Below are positions 16,105-23,847 of a DNA stretch of 64,000 nt, piece by piece. The stretch spans positions 5,047,001 through 5,111,000 of the forward strand of contig NZ_CP107904.1 of assembly GCF_036013975.1 (NCBI RefSeq), read 5' to 3'. Made by a program: the position numbers and the translations under genes. The notes below the pieces were generated by a model. The model was given only the letters and a program-made list of their open reading frames with translations. It ran no database searches and had not been told where the DNA came from. Each line of letters starts with the position of its first letter. Position 1 is the first letter of the stretch. This stretch comes from Kitasatospora sp. NBC_00458. GTDB taxonomy: Bacteria; Actinomycetota; Actinomycetes; Streptomycetales; Streptomycetaceae.

Positions 16105-17301
16105 TCAGCCGGCCGCGATCGGGGCGAAGAGGTCGCCGCCGGTGATCCACTCGCCCTGGCGCATGACGGCGACCAGGTCGTAGGTCGCGGAGTCGAGGAC
16201 GACGAGGTCGGCGTTCTTGCCGGTCTCCAGCGTGCCGACGGTGTCGGCGAGGCCGAGCAGGCGGGCCGGGACGGTGGAGAGCGACTCGACGGCCTGGTTC
16301 GGGGTGAGGCCGTTGACGGTGACCGAGCGCTTGAACGCCACGTCCAGGGTGAGCGTGGAGCCGGCGATCGCGCCGCCCTCGACCAGCCGGGCGACGCCGT
16401 CCTTGACCTCGACCTGGAGGGGGCCGAGCGGGTAGAGGCCGTCGCCCATGCCGGCGGCGCCCATGGCGTCGGTGATCAGGGCGACCCGGGAGGCGCCGGC
16501 GGTGCCGTAGGCGAGGTCGAGGACGGACGGGTGCAGGTGGACCCCGTCGTTGATGAGCTCGACGGTGACCCGCTCGTCCTCCAGCAGCGCCACGATCGGG
16601 CCGGGCGCGCGGTGCGCGATGCCGGGCATGGCGTTGAACAGGTGGGTGGCGACGGTGGCGCCGGCCTCGATGGCTTCGAGGGTCTTGGCGTAGTCGGAGT
16701 CGGTGTGGCCGACGGCGGCGATCACGCCGAGGTCGGCGAGCATGCGGACGGAGTCCAGGCCGCCGGGCAGCTCGGGCGCGAGGGTGACCATCCTCGCGTG
16801 GCCGCGGGCGGCGTCGACGAGCTTGCGGACCAGGGCGGGGTCCGGGTCGCGGAGCAGGTCGGGGCGGTGGGCGCCGCAGCGGTTGTGGGAGATGAACGGG
16901 CCCTCGAAGTGGATGCCGGCGAGGACGCCGTCCTCGACGAGCTCGGAGAGCACGGCGGCCTGCCGGGCCACCTCGTCGATCTCGCCGGTCACGGTGGAGG
17001 CGATGGTGGTGGTGGTGCCGTGCTCCAGGTGGGTCCGGGCGACCTTGAGGGCCTCCTCGGCGATCCCGGAGGCGTAGGAGGCGCCGCCGCCGCCGTGCAC
17101 GTGCAGGTCGACGAAGCCGGGGACGACGGTGTACCCGGTCAGGTCGAGGTCACCGGCCGTGGTGGCGCCGCCGACGCCGGCGATCCGGGTGCCCTCGACG
17201 GCGAGGCGGTCGCCCTCGACGATGCCGCCGGGAAGGACCAGCCGGGCACCGGCCAGTGCGGTTCGCCGCGGCAGGGCCGCAGATTGATTCCGCGCGGTCA
17301 C
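16105..17301 (-). CDS. nagA: N-acetylglucosamine-6-phosphate deacetylase (NagA)
   Basis: Hydrolyses GlcNAc-6-phosphate to GlcN-6-phosphate and acetate in cytosolic amino-sugar catabolism. The 398-residue amidohydrolase shows VDLHVHGGGG near residue 60, IHFEGPF (metal-binding Glu) near 125, VGHTDS and THLFNAMPG (metal His residues) near 195-220, and the catalytic ALITDAMGAAG near 270. GTG at 17301 overlaps the kinase stop codon by four nucleotides (GTGA), indicating translational coupling in a nagK-nagA operon. Control by dre-like sites upstream of the kinase gene fits DasR repression. Confidence 0.95.
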   Translation of the reverse strand: MTARNQSAALPRRTALAGARLVLPGGIVEGDRLAVEGTRIAGVGGATTAGDLDLTGYTVVPGFVDLHVHGGGGASYASGIAEEALKVARTHLEHGTTTTIASTVTGEIDEVARQAAVLSELVEDGVLAGIHFEGPFISHNRCGAHRPDLLRDPDPALVRKLVDAARGHARMVTLAPELPGGLDSVRMLADLGVIAAVGHTDSDYAKTLEAIEAGATVATHLFNAMPGIAHRAPGPIVALLEDERVTVELINDGVHLHPSVLDLAYGTAGASRVALITDAMGAAGMGDGLYPLGPLQVEVKDGVARLVEGGAIAGSTLTLDVAFKRSVTVNGLTPNQAVESLSTVPARLLGLADTVGTLETGKNADLVVLDSATYDLVAVMRQGEWITGGDLFAPIAAG

Positions 17302-18245
17302 GCGGTCACCTCCATGGAGAGCAGATCCCAGGCGAGCAGGCCCGCGCCCAGGGACGCGGCGGTGTCTTTGAGCATGGCCGGTACGACCTCGGGGGGCATC
17401 TGGAAGGTCAGACGCTCGGTGACCGCGGCGCGCAGCGGGGTGAACAGGGTGTCCCCGGCCTCGGCGAGCCCGCCGCCGACGATCACCGTGGACGGGTCGA
17501 GCAGGCTCTGGGCGAGCACGATGCCGTCGGCCAGGGCCTCCACGGCGCCCTGCCAGACCGCGACCGCGCGGGCGTCCCCGGCGTCCACCGCGACGGCGCA
17601 GGATGCCGCGTCGGCGTCGGGGTCGCCCACGGCCTCGGCCCAGGCGCGGGAGACGGCGGAGGCGGAGGCGAGGGTCTCCAGGCAGCCGCGGGCGCCGCAG
17701 CCGCACGCGGGACCGCCGGGGCGGACCACCACGTGGCCGATCTCGCCGCCGTAGCCGTGGGCACCGGACTCGATCCGGCCGTCGATGCCGATGGCGCCGG
17801 CGATGCCGGTGCCGAGGGCGATGAAGAGGAAGCGCCCGACGCCCCGGCCGGCGCCGAGCCGGCCCTCGGCGAGGCCTCCGGACCGCACGTCGTGGCCGAG
17901 TGCGACCGGCATCGCGCTGCCGCCCGGCCCGGCCAGGCGCTCACCCAGCAGCTTGCGCAGCGGGAGGTCGCGCCAGCCGAGGTTGGCGGAGAAGACCGCG
18001 ATGCCGTTCTTCTCGTCGATCGTCCCGGGGACGGCGACTCCCGCCGCCAGTGGGGCGACGCCGAAACGGCTCCGGCCTTCGTCCGCCAGGTCGGCGGCGA
18101 AGTCGAGGATGGCGGTGACCACGGCGTCCGTGCCGTGTTCCCGCCCGGTCGGGCGTCGTGCTTCGAACAGCACGGAGCCGTCCTGGGCGAGCAACGCGGC
18201 TTTCATGCCGGTGCCGCCTACATCGAGTGCGATGACGTGCTTCAC
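17298..18245 (-). CDS. nagK: ROK-family N-acetylglucosamine kinase (NagK)
   Basis: Phosphorylates a hexose, most likely GlcNAc, at C6, feeding NagA. The 315-residue ROK protein has the ATP-binding DVGGTGMKAAL motif near residue 8, ALGTGIAGAI near 145, and the ROK zinc signature CGCGARGCLE near 183 preceded by GGEIGHVVV. No DNA-binding domain is fused, so it is a kinase, not a ROK repressor. Specificity for GlcNAc is inferred from the four-base overlap with nagA and two dre-like sites upstream. The start is GTG at 18245, with AAGGGAAA as a weak, distant ribosome binding site. Confidence 0.88.
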   Translation of the reverse strand: MKHVIALDVGGTGMKAALLAQDGSVLFEARRPTGREHGTDAVVTAILDFAADLADEGRSRFGVAPLAAGVAVPGTIDEKNGIAVFSANLGWRDLPLRKLLGERLAGPGGSAMPVALGHDVRSGGLAEGRLGAGRGVGRFLFIALGTGIAGAIGIDGRIESGAHGYGGEIGHVVVRPGGPACGCGARGCLETLASASAVSRAWAEAVGDPDADAASCAVAVDAGDARAVAVWQGAVEALADGIVLAQSLLDPSTVIVGGGLAEAGDTLFTPLRAAVTERLTFQMPPEVVPAMLKDTAASLGAGLLAWDLLSMEVTA

Positions 18246-18272
18246 GGGGGACAGTTTCCCTTGGGGGCTCGG

Positions 18273-18288
18273 AGAGGTCTAGTCCAGT
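18273..18288. promoter_or_regulatory. dre-like site 1 (DasR box) upstream of nagK
   Basis: AGAGGTCTAGTCCAGT matches 13 of 16 positions of the Streptomyces DasR-responsive element A(C/G)TGGTCTAGACCA(G/C)T. It lies 28 bp upstream of the nagK start, where binding would block transcription. Confidence 0.75.
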
Positions 18289-18294
18289 TGTCGG

Positions 18295-18310
18295 ATTGGT
18301 CTGGTCCAAC
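18295..18310. promoter_or_regulatory. dre-like site 2 upstream of nagK
   Basis: ATTGGTCTGGTCCAAC matches 11 of 16 dre positions and contains TTGG/CCAA symmetry. Its centre is 22 bp (two helical turns) from site 1, allowing two DasR dimers on one face of the DNA. Confidence 0.55.
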
Positions 18311-18407
18311 AGAGTGAGCTTTGTCGCAGAAGCGTGCGGTGTGCGGCACTTTGCACGAGCCCCGTCAGGCTCCTCGGGGGCGGGTTCGGCAGGTTCGGCG
18401 CCGGATT

Positions 18408-18428
18408 TCGTTGCGCATCGTGCAACGA
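18408..18428. promoter_or_regulatory. Palindrome TCGTTGC-N7-GCAACGA
   Basis: A perfect 7-bp inverted repeat with a 7-bp spacer in the nagK/lipoprotein divergent region. The TTGC/GCAA half-sites resemble LacI- or ROK-type operators. Part of the word (TTTGCACGA) recurs upstream around 18344-18358. The cognate regulator is unknown. Confidence 0.45.
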
Positions 18429-18465
18429 CCTCCGCACTTCGATAACTACCCGGCGCGGACCGGCC

Positions 18466-18481
18466 AGAGGTGTGGACCACT
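18466..18481. promoter_or_regulatory. dre-like site 3 upstream of sugar-binding lipoprotein
   Basis: AGAGGTGTGGACCACT matches 13 of 16 positions of the dre consensus AGTGGTCTAGACCACT and lies 100 bp upstream of the lipoprotein start. It suggests that both arms of the divergent locus respond to DasR. Confidence 0.55.
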
Positions 18482-18580
18482 GAGTGGCGGGTTTGGCACC
18501 CTTGCCGCCTCCCCCCGGCCGGATCCCCCCGATCCGGTTCGTCGCTCCCCCAAGACTCCCCCTCGAAGGCGGTACCCGCG

Positions 18581-19852
18581 TTGGACAGGCGCGCCCAGGT
18601 CCCCACCCGGTTGTCCGGCATCGCACTGGCCGGAGCAATGGTGCTCACCGGCTGCGGCGGCCAGGACGACGGTCCGGTCACCATCCGGCTGGTCGCGGCC
18701 GACTACGGCGAGAGTGCGGACACCAGCTCCAAGCTCTACTGGGACGACGTCGCCCGCCGCTTCGAGGGCGCCAACCCGGGCATCAAGGTGGACGTCCAGG
18801 TGGAGAACTGGACCGACATCGGCAAGAAGGTCGACGACCTGGTCAAGAGCGGCAAGTCCCCCGACCTGCTGCAGACCGGCGGCTTCGCCGACCAGGCCGC
18901 CTCCGACCGGCTGTACACCGCCTCGGACGTGCTCTCGCTGGAGACCCAGGCCAACATCATGGAGTCGTTCTCGCACGCCGGGCAGGTACTCGGCACGCAG
19001 TACGGCATCCCGTTCGTCTCCTCCTCCCGGGTGCTCTTCTACAACAAGGCGGTCTTCCAGAAGGCCGGCGTCGACAAGCCGCCGACCACCTGGAACGAGC
19101 TCAAGCAGGCCGCCGAGAAGATCAAGGCCAAGGTGCCGGGCGTCACGCCGTACGGGCTGCCGCTCGGTCCGGAGGAGGCTCCGGCCGAGTCGATGCTGTG
19201 GACGCTCAGCGGCGGCGGCAGCCTCTCCGACGATGTCGGCAACTACACCATCGACAGCAACCAGAACCAGGCGACCTTCAACTGGCTCAAGACCAACCTG
19301 GTCGCCACCGGTCTGACCTACCCCGAACCCGGCAAGATGAACCGCACCCCGGTGTTCACCGACTTCGCGGCCGGGAAGGTCGCGATGCTCAACGGGCACC
19401 CGACGCTGCTGCGGATGGCCACCAAGGGCAAGATCGACTTCGGTACGGCGCCGATCCCGAAGAAGGACGGCCTGGCGAAGACCGGCAGCCTCGGGGTGGC
19501 CGACTGGATGATGGCGTTCAAGGCCAACGGGCACAAGAACGAGATCAAGAAGTTCCTGTCCTTCGTCTACACGAAGGACAACCAGCTCAAGTTCGACGAG
19601 ACCTACAACCTGCTGCCGGTCACCCAGGACGCCTTCGACGCGATCAGCAAGGACCCCAAGCACGAGGACCTGAAGCAGTTCGCGGCCGGGCTCGGCAACG
19701 CGAGCTTCTACCCGTTCGGCGACCCGGCCTGGGCCGAGGTGTCCAACCGGATCAAGGCCGGGATCGGGGCGGCCGCGACCGCCGACCCCAAGCCGGTCCT
19801 GGAGGACCTGCAGCAGACCGCCGTCAAGGAGGCCGCCCGGGCCCGCAAGTAG
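18581..19852 (+). CDS. ABC-transporter sugar-binding lipoprotein
   Basis: A 423-residue extracellular solute-binding protein (family 1) tethered to the membrane. The N-terminus has basic residues, a hydrophobic stretch GIALAGAM and the lipobox LTGC, so the mature protein starts at that Cys (about residue 23). The body has VTIRLVAADYG and SPDLLQTGGFADQ, and the C-terminal half KFLSFVYTKDNQLKF is typical of sugar-binding proteins. TTG at 18581 is chosen because it gives a normal signal peptide and follows GAAGGCGG; the frame is open further upstream but lacks signal-like sequence. No permease or ATPase genes are adjacent, so it must work with components elsewhere, presumably an amino-sugar or chito-oligosaccharide importer given the nagKA context. 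Confidence 0.87.
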   Translation: MDRRAQVPTRLSGIALAGAMVLTGCGGQDDGPVTIRLVAADYGESADTSSKLYWDDVARRFEGANPGIKVDVQVENWTDIGKKVDDLVKSGKSPDLLQTGGFADQAASDRLYTASDVLSLETQANIMESFSHAGQVLGTQYGIPFVSSSRVLFYNKAVFQKAGVDKPPTTWNELKQAAEKIKAKVPGVTPYGLPLGPEEAPAESMLWTLSGGGSLSDDVGNYTIDSNQNQATFNWLKTNLVATGLTYPEPGKMNRTPVFTDFAAGKVAMLNGHPTLLRMATKGKIDFGTAPIPKKDGLAKTGSLGVADWMMAFKANGHKNEIKKFLSFVYTKDNQLKFDETYNLLPVTQDAFDAISKDPKHEDLKQFAAGLGNASFYPFGDPAWAEVSNRIKAGIGAAATADPKPVLEDLQQTAVKEAARARK

Positions 19853-19862
19853 GCTGGCCGGC

Positions 19863-20096
19863 ATGGGCGCGGGTGAGCTGGACGAGCGGGACCGGGCGGT
19901 GCTGGAGCTGGAGGGCCGCTCCTGGCGGACGGCCGGGGCCAAGGAACGGGCGGTCCGGGAGGAGCTCGGGCTCTCCAGTACCCGGTACTACCAGCTGCTG
20001 AACGCGCTGCTCGACCGGCCGGAGGCGCTGGCGCACGCGCCGGTGCTGGTCAACCGGCTCCGGCGGGTCAGGGACGCCCGGCGCGCGGCGCGGTAG
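19863..20096 (+). CDS. DUF3263 small helix-turn-helix-like protein
   Basis: A 77-residue soluble basic protein of the DUF3263 family. The pattern LDERDRAVLELEGRSW...KERAVREELGLSSTRYYQLLNALLDRPEAL resembles a helix-turn-helix of sigma-like or MarR-like type, and a DNA-binding role is plausible but unproven. ATG at 19863 is 10 bp after the lipoprotein stop. A -10-like TAGGCT (19850-19855) overlaps that stop, seven nucleotides before the ATG, and no Shine-Dalgarno sequence is seen, so a leaderless transcript is possible as well as read-through. Confidence 0.75.
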   Translation: MGAGELDERDRAVLELEGRSWRTAGAKERAVREELGLSSTRYYQLLNALLDRPEALAHAPVLVNRLRRVRDARRAAR

Positions 20097-20111
20097 CGCG
20101 CGACCGCGCCG
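20086..20111 (+). terminator. Hairpin overlapping the DUF3263 stop codon
   Basis: CGGCGCGGT (20086-20094) pairs perfectly with ACCGCGCCG (20103-20111) across an 8-nt loop. The stem includes the first base of the stop codon. Confidence 0.5.
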
Positions 20112-20168
20112 GGCCCCGGCGCGCGCTCCGACGGGTGACCCCCGCCCAGCCTGGGTACGGTGCCTGGC

Positions 20169-21011
20169 ATGGGCCTTGCAGACATCGCGCGACCGACGAC
20201 GGACGACGGACGGGCGGGCCTGGCGGCGCTGCTCGCCGAACCGCGGACGGCGGTGGTCGCCCTGGACTTCGACGGGACGCTGGCACCGATCGTGGCCGAC
20301 CCGAGCCGCGCCCGGGCGCACCCCGGCGTGGTCGACGCGCTGCGCGGCGTGGTGCCGCACGTCGGCGCGGTCGTGGTGGTGACCGGGCGCCCGGCCGGGC
20401 TCGCGGTGGAGTACGGGGGCCTCGCCGCGGTCGGCGGGGTCGTGGTGCTCGGGCACTACGGTGCGGAGCGCTGGGAGGACGGCGAGCTGTCGGCGCCGCC
20501 GGTGCACCCCGGGGTCGGCGCGGCGCGGACGGCGCTGCCGGACGTCCTGGCCGCGGCCGGGGCGCCGGACGGCACGTGGGTGGAGGACAAGGGCAGGTCG
20601 CTGGCCGTGCACACCCGGCGGACGGCCGCGCCGGCCGCCGCGTTCGAGCTGCTGCGGGAACCGGTCGGCGCGCTGGCCGCCGCGCACGGGCTGGTCGTGG
20701 AACCGGGCCGGCTGGTGCTCGAACTGCGGCCGCCGGGGGTCGACAAGGGCGCTGCGCTGGAGGGCTTCCTGCGGGAGCGGGCGGCCCGCTCCGTGCTGTA
20801 CGCGGGGGACGACCTCGGCGACGTGGCGGCCTTCGAGGCCGTGGAGAAGCTGCGCGGGCAGGGCCTGGCCGGGCTGCTGGTCTGCAGCGGCGCGGTGGGG
20901 GACGCGCCGGTGCGGGAGCTCGCCGACCGGGCGGACCTGGTGGTCCCGGGCCCGGCCGGCGTGGTGGAACTGCTGGCGGCGCTGGGGGAGGAGCTCAGCG
21001 CAGCGCGTTGA
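20169..21011 (+). CDS. otsB: Trehalose-6-phosphate phosphatase (OtsB)
   Basis: Dephosphorylates trehalose-6-phosphate, the OtsA product, to trehalose. The 280-residue HAD-superfamily enzyme shows the nucleophile motif VVALDFDGTLAPI near residue 32, VVVTGRP near 73, the OtsB stretch VEDKGRSLAVHTR near 140, KGAALEGFL, and motif III YAGDDLGDVAAFE near 215. ATG at 20169 follows TACGGT by seven nucleotides without a ribosome binding site, so the mRNA is probably leaderless; GTG at 20160 is the alternative. The gene converges on otsA and the two coding regions overlap by 17 bp at their 3' ends. Confidence 0.92.
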   Translation: MGLADIARPTTDDGRAGLAALLAEPRTAVVALDFDGTLAPIVADPSRARAHPGVVDALRGVVPHVGAVVVVTGRPAGLAVEYGGLAAVGGVVVLGHYGAERWEDGELSAPPVHPGVGAARTALPDVLAAAGAPDGTWVEDKGRSLAVHTRRTAAPAAAFELLREPVGALAAAHGLVVEPGRLVLELRPPGVDKGAALEGFLRERAARSVLYAGDDLGDVAAFEAVEKLRGQGLAGLLVCSGAVGDAPVRELADRADLVVPGPAGVVELLAALGEELSAAR

Positions 21012-22464
21012 GCTGGTCGAGGAACCACTGCTGGGGCGGGAGCGCCGTCGCGGCGGCGGCGAGCCGCTTGGTGCGGTCGGCGCGCTCGCCGGCCGGCATG
21101 GTGAGCCCGGCGTGCAGGGCCTCGGCGGTGGCGACGACGTCGTACGGGTTGACGGTGAGCGCGTCGTCGCCGAGCTCGGCGTGGGCACCGGCCTCACGGG
21201 ACAGCACGAGGGCGCAGCCGTCGTCGGAGACGACCGGGACCTCCTTGGCGACCAGGTTCATGCCGTCCCGGATCGGGTTGACCAGGGCGACGTCGGCCAG
21301 CCGGTACGCGGCCAGCGAGCGCGGGAAGTCGTCGTCGACGTGCAGGATCAGCGGCTGCCAGCCGGGGGTGGCGAACTCCTCGTTGATCTCCTCGGCGAGC
21401 GCCCGCACCCGGGCCGTGTAGGCGCGGTACTCGGCGAGGTCGGTGCGGGACGGGTAGGCGAAGGCGATGTGGACCACCCGGTCGCGCCACTCGGGGCGGG
21501 TGCGCAGCAGGTGCCGGTAGGCCTGGAAGCCGCGGACGATGTTCTTGCTCAGCTCGGTGCGGTCGACCCGGACGACGGTCCGGCGCCCCCCGACGGCCTC
21601 GCGCAGGGTGGCGAGCCGCTCGTCGACGTCGGGGCGGTGGGCGCGCTCGCGCAGGAATCCGGCGTCGGCGCCGAGGCCGTGGACGCCGAGGCGGGTGGTG
21701 CGGCCCCCGTGCGTGACGGTGAGGGCGGCGCGGTCGACGGCGGCGCCGAGGACGCTCTCGCAGCAGTCGGCGAAGGCGAGCGCCCAGCGGCGGGTGAGGA
21801 AGCCGGCCCGGTCGGCGCCGAGGATGCCGGTGAGGACCGTCCGGGCGACGTCGTCGGGCAGCAGCCGGAAGTACTCGGGCGGCGCCCAGGGGGTGTGTGA
21901 GAAGTGGCCGATCCGCAGGTCGGGGCGGGCGGCCCGGAGCAGTGCCGGGGTCAGCGAGAGGTGGTAGTCCTGGACCAGGACGGCCGCGCCGGGGGCGGCC
22001 TCGGCGGCGAGGGCCCCGGCGAAGGCGGCGTTGTACGCGGTGTAGGCCTGCCACTCGGTGCGGAAGCCGGCGTCGAAGGCGGGTGCGGTCGGGGTGTCGT
22101 ACAGCAGGTGGTGGATGAACCAGAGGGTCGAGTTGGCGACGCCGTTGTAGGCCCGCGCGAAGGTCTCCGGGTCTATGTCCAGCATCCGGACGGCCTGCCC
22201 GCCGACGTCGTGGCCGGCCCGGTCGAGGCGGCCGTCGGGGGCCTCCCGGGCGGCCCGGCGGTCGGCGTCGGAGAGGGCGGCGCAGACCCAGACGGCGTCC
22301 GGGTCGTCGATGGCGGAGAGGCCGGAGACGAGGCCGCCGCCCCCTCTGCGGAGGGTCAGCGTGCCGTCGTCCGCGGTGCCGAACGACACTGGTCCCCGGT
22401 TGGACGCCACCAGGACGGGGGCGGTGCCGGTCGGATTCGAACGTTCGGTCGTGAGATCGCCCAT
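20995..22464 (-). CDS. otsA: Trehalose-6-phosphate synthase (OtsA)
   Basis: A GT20 glycosyltransferase joining UDP- (or GDP-) glucose and glucose-6-phosphate to form trehalose-6-phosphate. The 489-residue protein has VLVASNRGPVSF at the start, GGLVSGL near residue 45, VQDYHLSL near 150, HTPWAPPEYFR near 180, VRVDRTELSKNI near 295, and PIRDGMNLVAKEV near 390, all family signatures. ATG at 22464 is used; an upstream in-frame TTG at 22497 would add 11 residues not seen in relatives. It overlaps otsB tail-to-tail by 17 bp. The gene order gpgS-otsA with convergent otsB makes a compatible-solute locus. Confidence 0.93.
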   Translation of the reverse strand: MGDLTTERSNPTGTAPVLVASNRGPVSFGTADDGTLTLRRGGGGLVSGLSAIDDPDAVWVCAALSDADRRAAREAPDGRLDRAGHDVGGQAVRMLDIDPETFARAYNGVANSTLWFIHHLLYDTPTAPAFDAGFRTEWQAYTAYNAAFAGALAAEAAPGAAVLVQDYHLSLTPALLRAARPDLRIGHFSHTPWAPPEYFRLLPDDVARTVLTGILGADRAGFLTRRWALAFADCCESVLGAAVDRAALTVTHGGRTTRLGVHGLGADAGFLRERAHRPDVDERLATLREAVGGRRTVVRVDRTELSKNIVRGFQAYRHLLRTRPEWRDRVVHIAFAYPSRTDLAEYRAYTARVRALAEEINEEFATPGWQPLILHVDDDFPRSLAAYRLADVALVNPIRDGMNLVAKEVPVVSDDGCALVLSREAGAHAELGDDALTVNPYDVVATAEALHAGLTMPAGERADRTKRLAAAATALPPQQWFLDQLNALR

Positions 22465-22513
22465 GGTTGGTTGGTTGCCGGGGGGTCCGGGCCGCAAACC
22501 CGTCGGGGAGGCC

Positions 22514-23545
22514 CTAACGCCGGGTGGCGTATTCGGGGACGGTGTGCATCGGGGGGCGTTCGGTGGCGGTGACCGGGTGGGTGTGGGCGGTGAAGGCGCG
22601 GGTCTCCGGGTCGCGGGTGAACTGGGTGAGCAGCGGGTGGACCAGGTCGGCGGAGGCCTTGAGCCGGTGGGTGCGGTCGAGCCGTTCGAGGGCGGTGCGG
22701 TAGATGGTGGCGGCCATCCGGCCGAGGGCCTGGCCGTCCTGGTGGCGGTGGTGGCGGACCCCGACGTCCACCTGGGCGAGCGCGTCGAGTCCGGCCGTCT
22801 CCAGGGCGTCGACCAGCAGGCCGAGTTCGACGCCGTAGCCGGTGGGGAAGGGCAGGCGTTCGAGCAGTGAGCGGCGCGCCGCGTACTCGCCGCCGAGGGG
22901 CTGGACGAAACCGGCGAGTTCCGGCCAGTGCAGGTTGAGCAGCGGGCGGGCGACCAGTTCGGTGACCCGGCCGCCGCCGGAGGGGATGACGGCGGCGTCG
23001 CCCGTGGCGGAGTCGCCCGGCGCCACTGCCAGCGGGCGGTCGTACATGGCCTTGACCAGCTGGATGTGCGCGTCGGTGAGCAGCGGGCCGATGATGCCGG
23101 AGACCAGGGCGGGGTCGAACTCGCGCAGGTCGGCGTCGACGAAGCAGACGATCTCGCCGTGGGTGACCAGCAGCGAGCGCCAGAGCACCTCGCCCTTGCC
23201 GGGGGCGGCGGGCAGCCGGGGGAGGATCGCGTCGCGGTGGAACACGGTGGCGCCGGCCTCGGCGGCGACCGCGGCGGTGGCGTCGGTGGAGCCGGAGTCG
23301 ACCACGACCAGCTCGTCGACCAGCGGCAGCCGTTCCACCAGCTCGCGGCGGATGATGCGGACGATGTCGCCGACGGTGGCCTCCTCGTCCAGCGCGGGCA
23401 GGACGACGCTGACCGTGCCGGCCGGGCCCAGGGCGCGCTTGGCCGCGAGCAGGAGGTCCACCGGGCGGTCGGCCGCGCTCCACGAGCGCCGGCGCAGCCA
23501 GGACGCCGTCTCGGGGAGGAGCTCGGGGATCGGTTCGGCGGGCAC
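22514..23545 (-). CDS. gpgS: Glucosyl-3-phosphoglycerate synthase (GpgS)
   Basis: A GT81-type retaining glycosyltransferase making glucosyl-3-phosphoglycerate, precursor of glucosylglycerate and, in mycobacteria, of methylglucose lipopolysaccharide. The 343-residue protein has VSVVLPALDEEATVGDIV near residue 44, VVVDSGSTDAT near 80, GEVLWRSL near 120, the metal-binding VCFVDADLREF near 133, and GYGVELGLLVDALETAGL near 245. The GTG start at 23545 is supported by GAGGAGAG seven nucleotides upstream. It lies 49 bp upstream of otsA on the same strand, suggesting coordinated osmoprotectant synthesis. Confidence 0.92.
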   Translation of the reverse strand: MPAEPIPELLPETASWLRRRSWSAADRPVDLLLAAKRALGPAGTVSVVLPALDEEATVGDIVRIIRRELVERLPLVDELVVVDSGSTDATAAVAAEAGATVFHRDAILPRLPAAPGKGEVLWRSLLVTHGEIVCFVDADLREFDPALVSGIIGPLLTDAHIQLVKAMYDRPLAVAPGDSATGDAAVIPSGGGRVTELVARPLLNLHWPELAGFVQPLGGEYAARRSLLERLPFPTGYGVELGLLVDALETAGLDALAQVDVGVRHHRHQDGQALGRMAATIYRTALERLDRTHRLKASADLVHPLLTQFTRDPETRAFTAHTHPVTATERPPMHTVPEYATRR

Positions 23546-23696
23546 TGTTCTCTCCTCGGCGGGTTCGGATGGGACGGGTCATCTCGCGTGGCGGACGGTC
23601 CCGTTCGGGGTTGACGCCTTCGGTTACAGTCTTCGTACAGCGGTCGGACCTTCGCACGCCGGGGTCTCCGCTGAGCACGACCACAACTTCACAGAG

Positions 23697-23828
23697 CTCA
23701 TCCAGAGGGACTGAGGGAACGGCCCGTCGACGTCCCGGCAACCTTCTCGCGCGGCTGTCTTCGACAGGCCCCGGCGGGACAGGTGCCAATTCCGGCCTGT
23801 GGCGCGACCGCGTCACGGGGAAGATGAG
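23697..23828 (+). promoter_or_regulatory. SAM-I (S-box) riboswitch upstream of thrC
   Basis: The leader has the S-box core in order: CTCATC (P1 5' strand, 23697-23702), AGAGGGACTGAGGGAACGG (P2/J), CCCGGCAACC (23734 region), GGTGCCAATTCC (P3-P4 region, 23782 region) and GATGAG (P1 3' strand, 23823-23828) complementary to the first element. These match the conserved SAM-I nucleotides. The 3' strand of P1 runs directly into AGGAGAGAGG, the likely thrC ribosome binding site, so ligand binding probably masks translation initiation. Confidence 0.88.
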
Positions 23829-23847
23829 GAGAGAGGCCTCCGCCATC

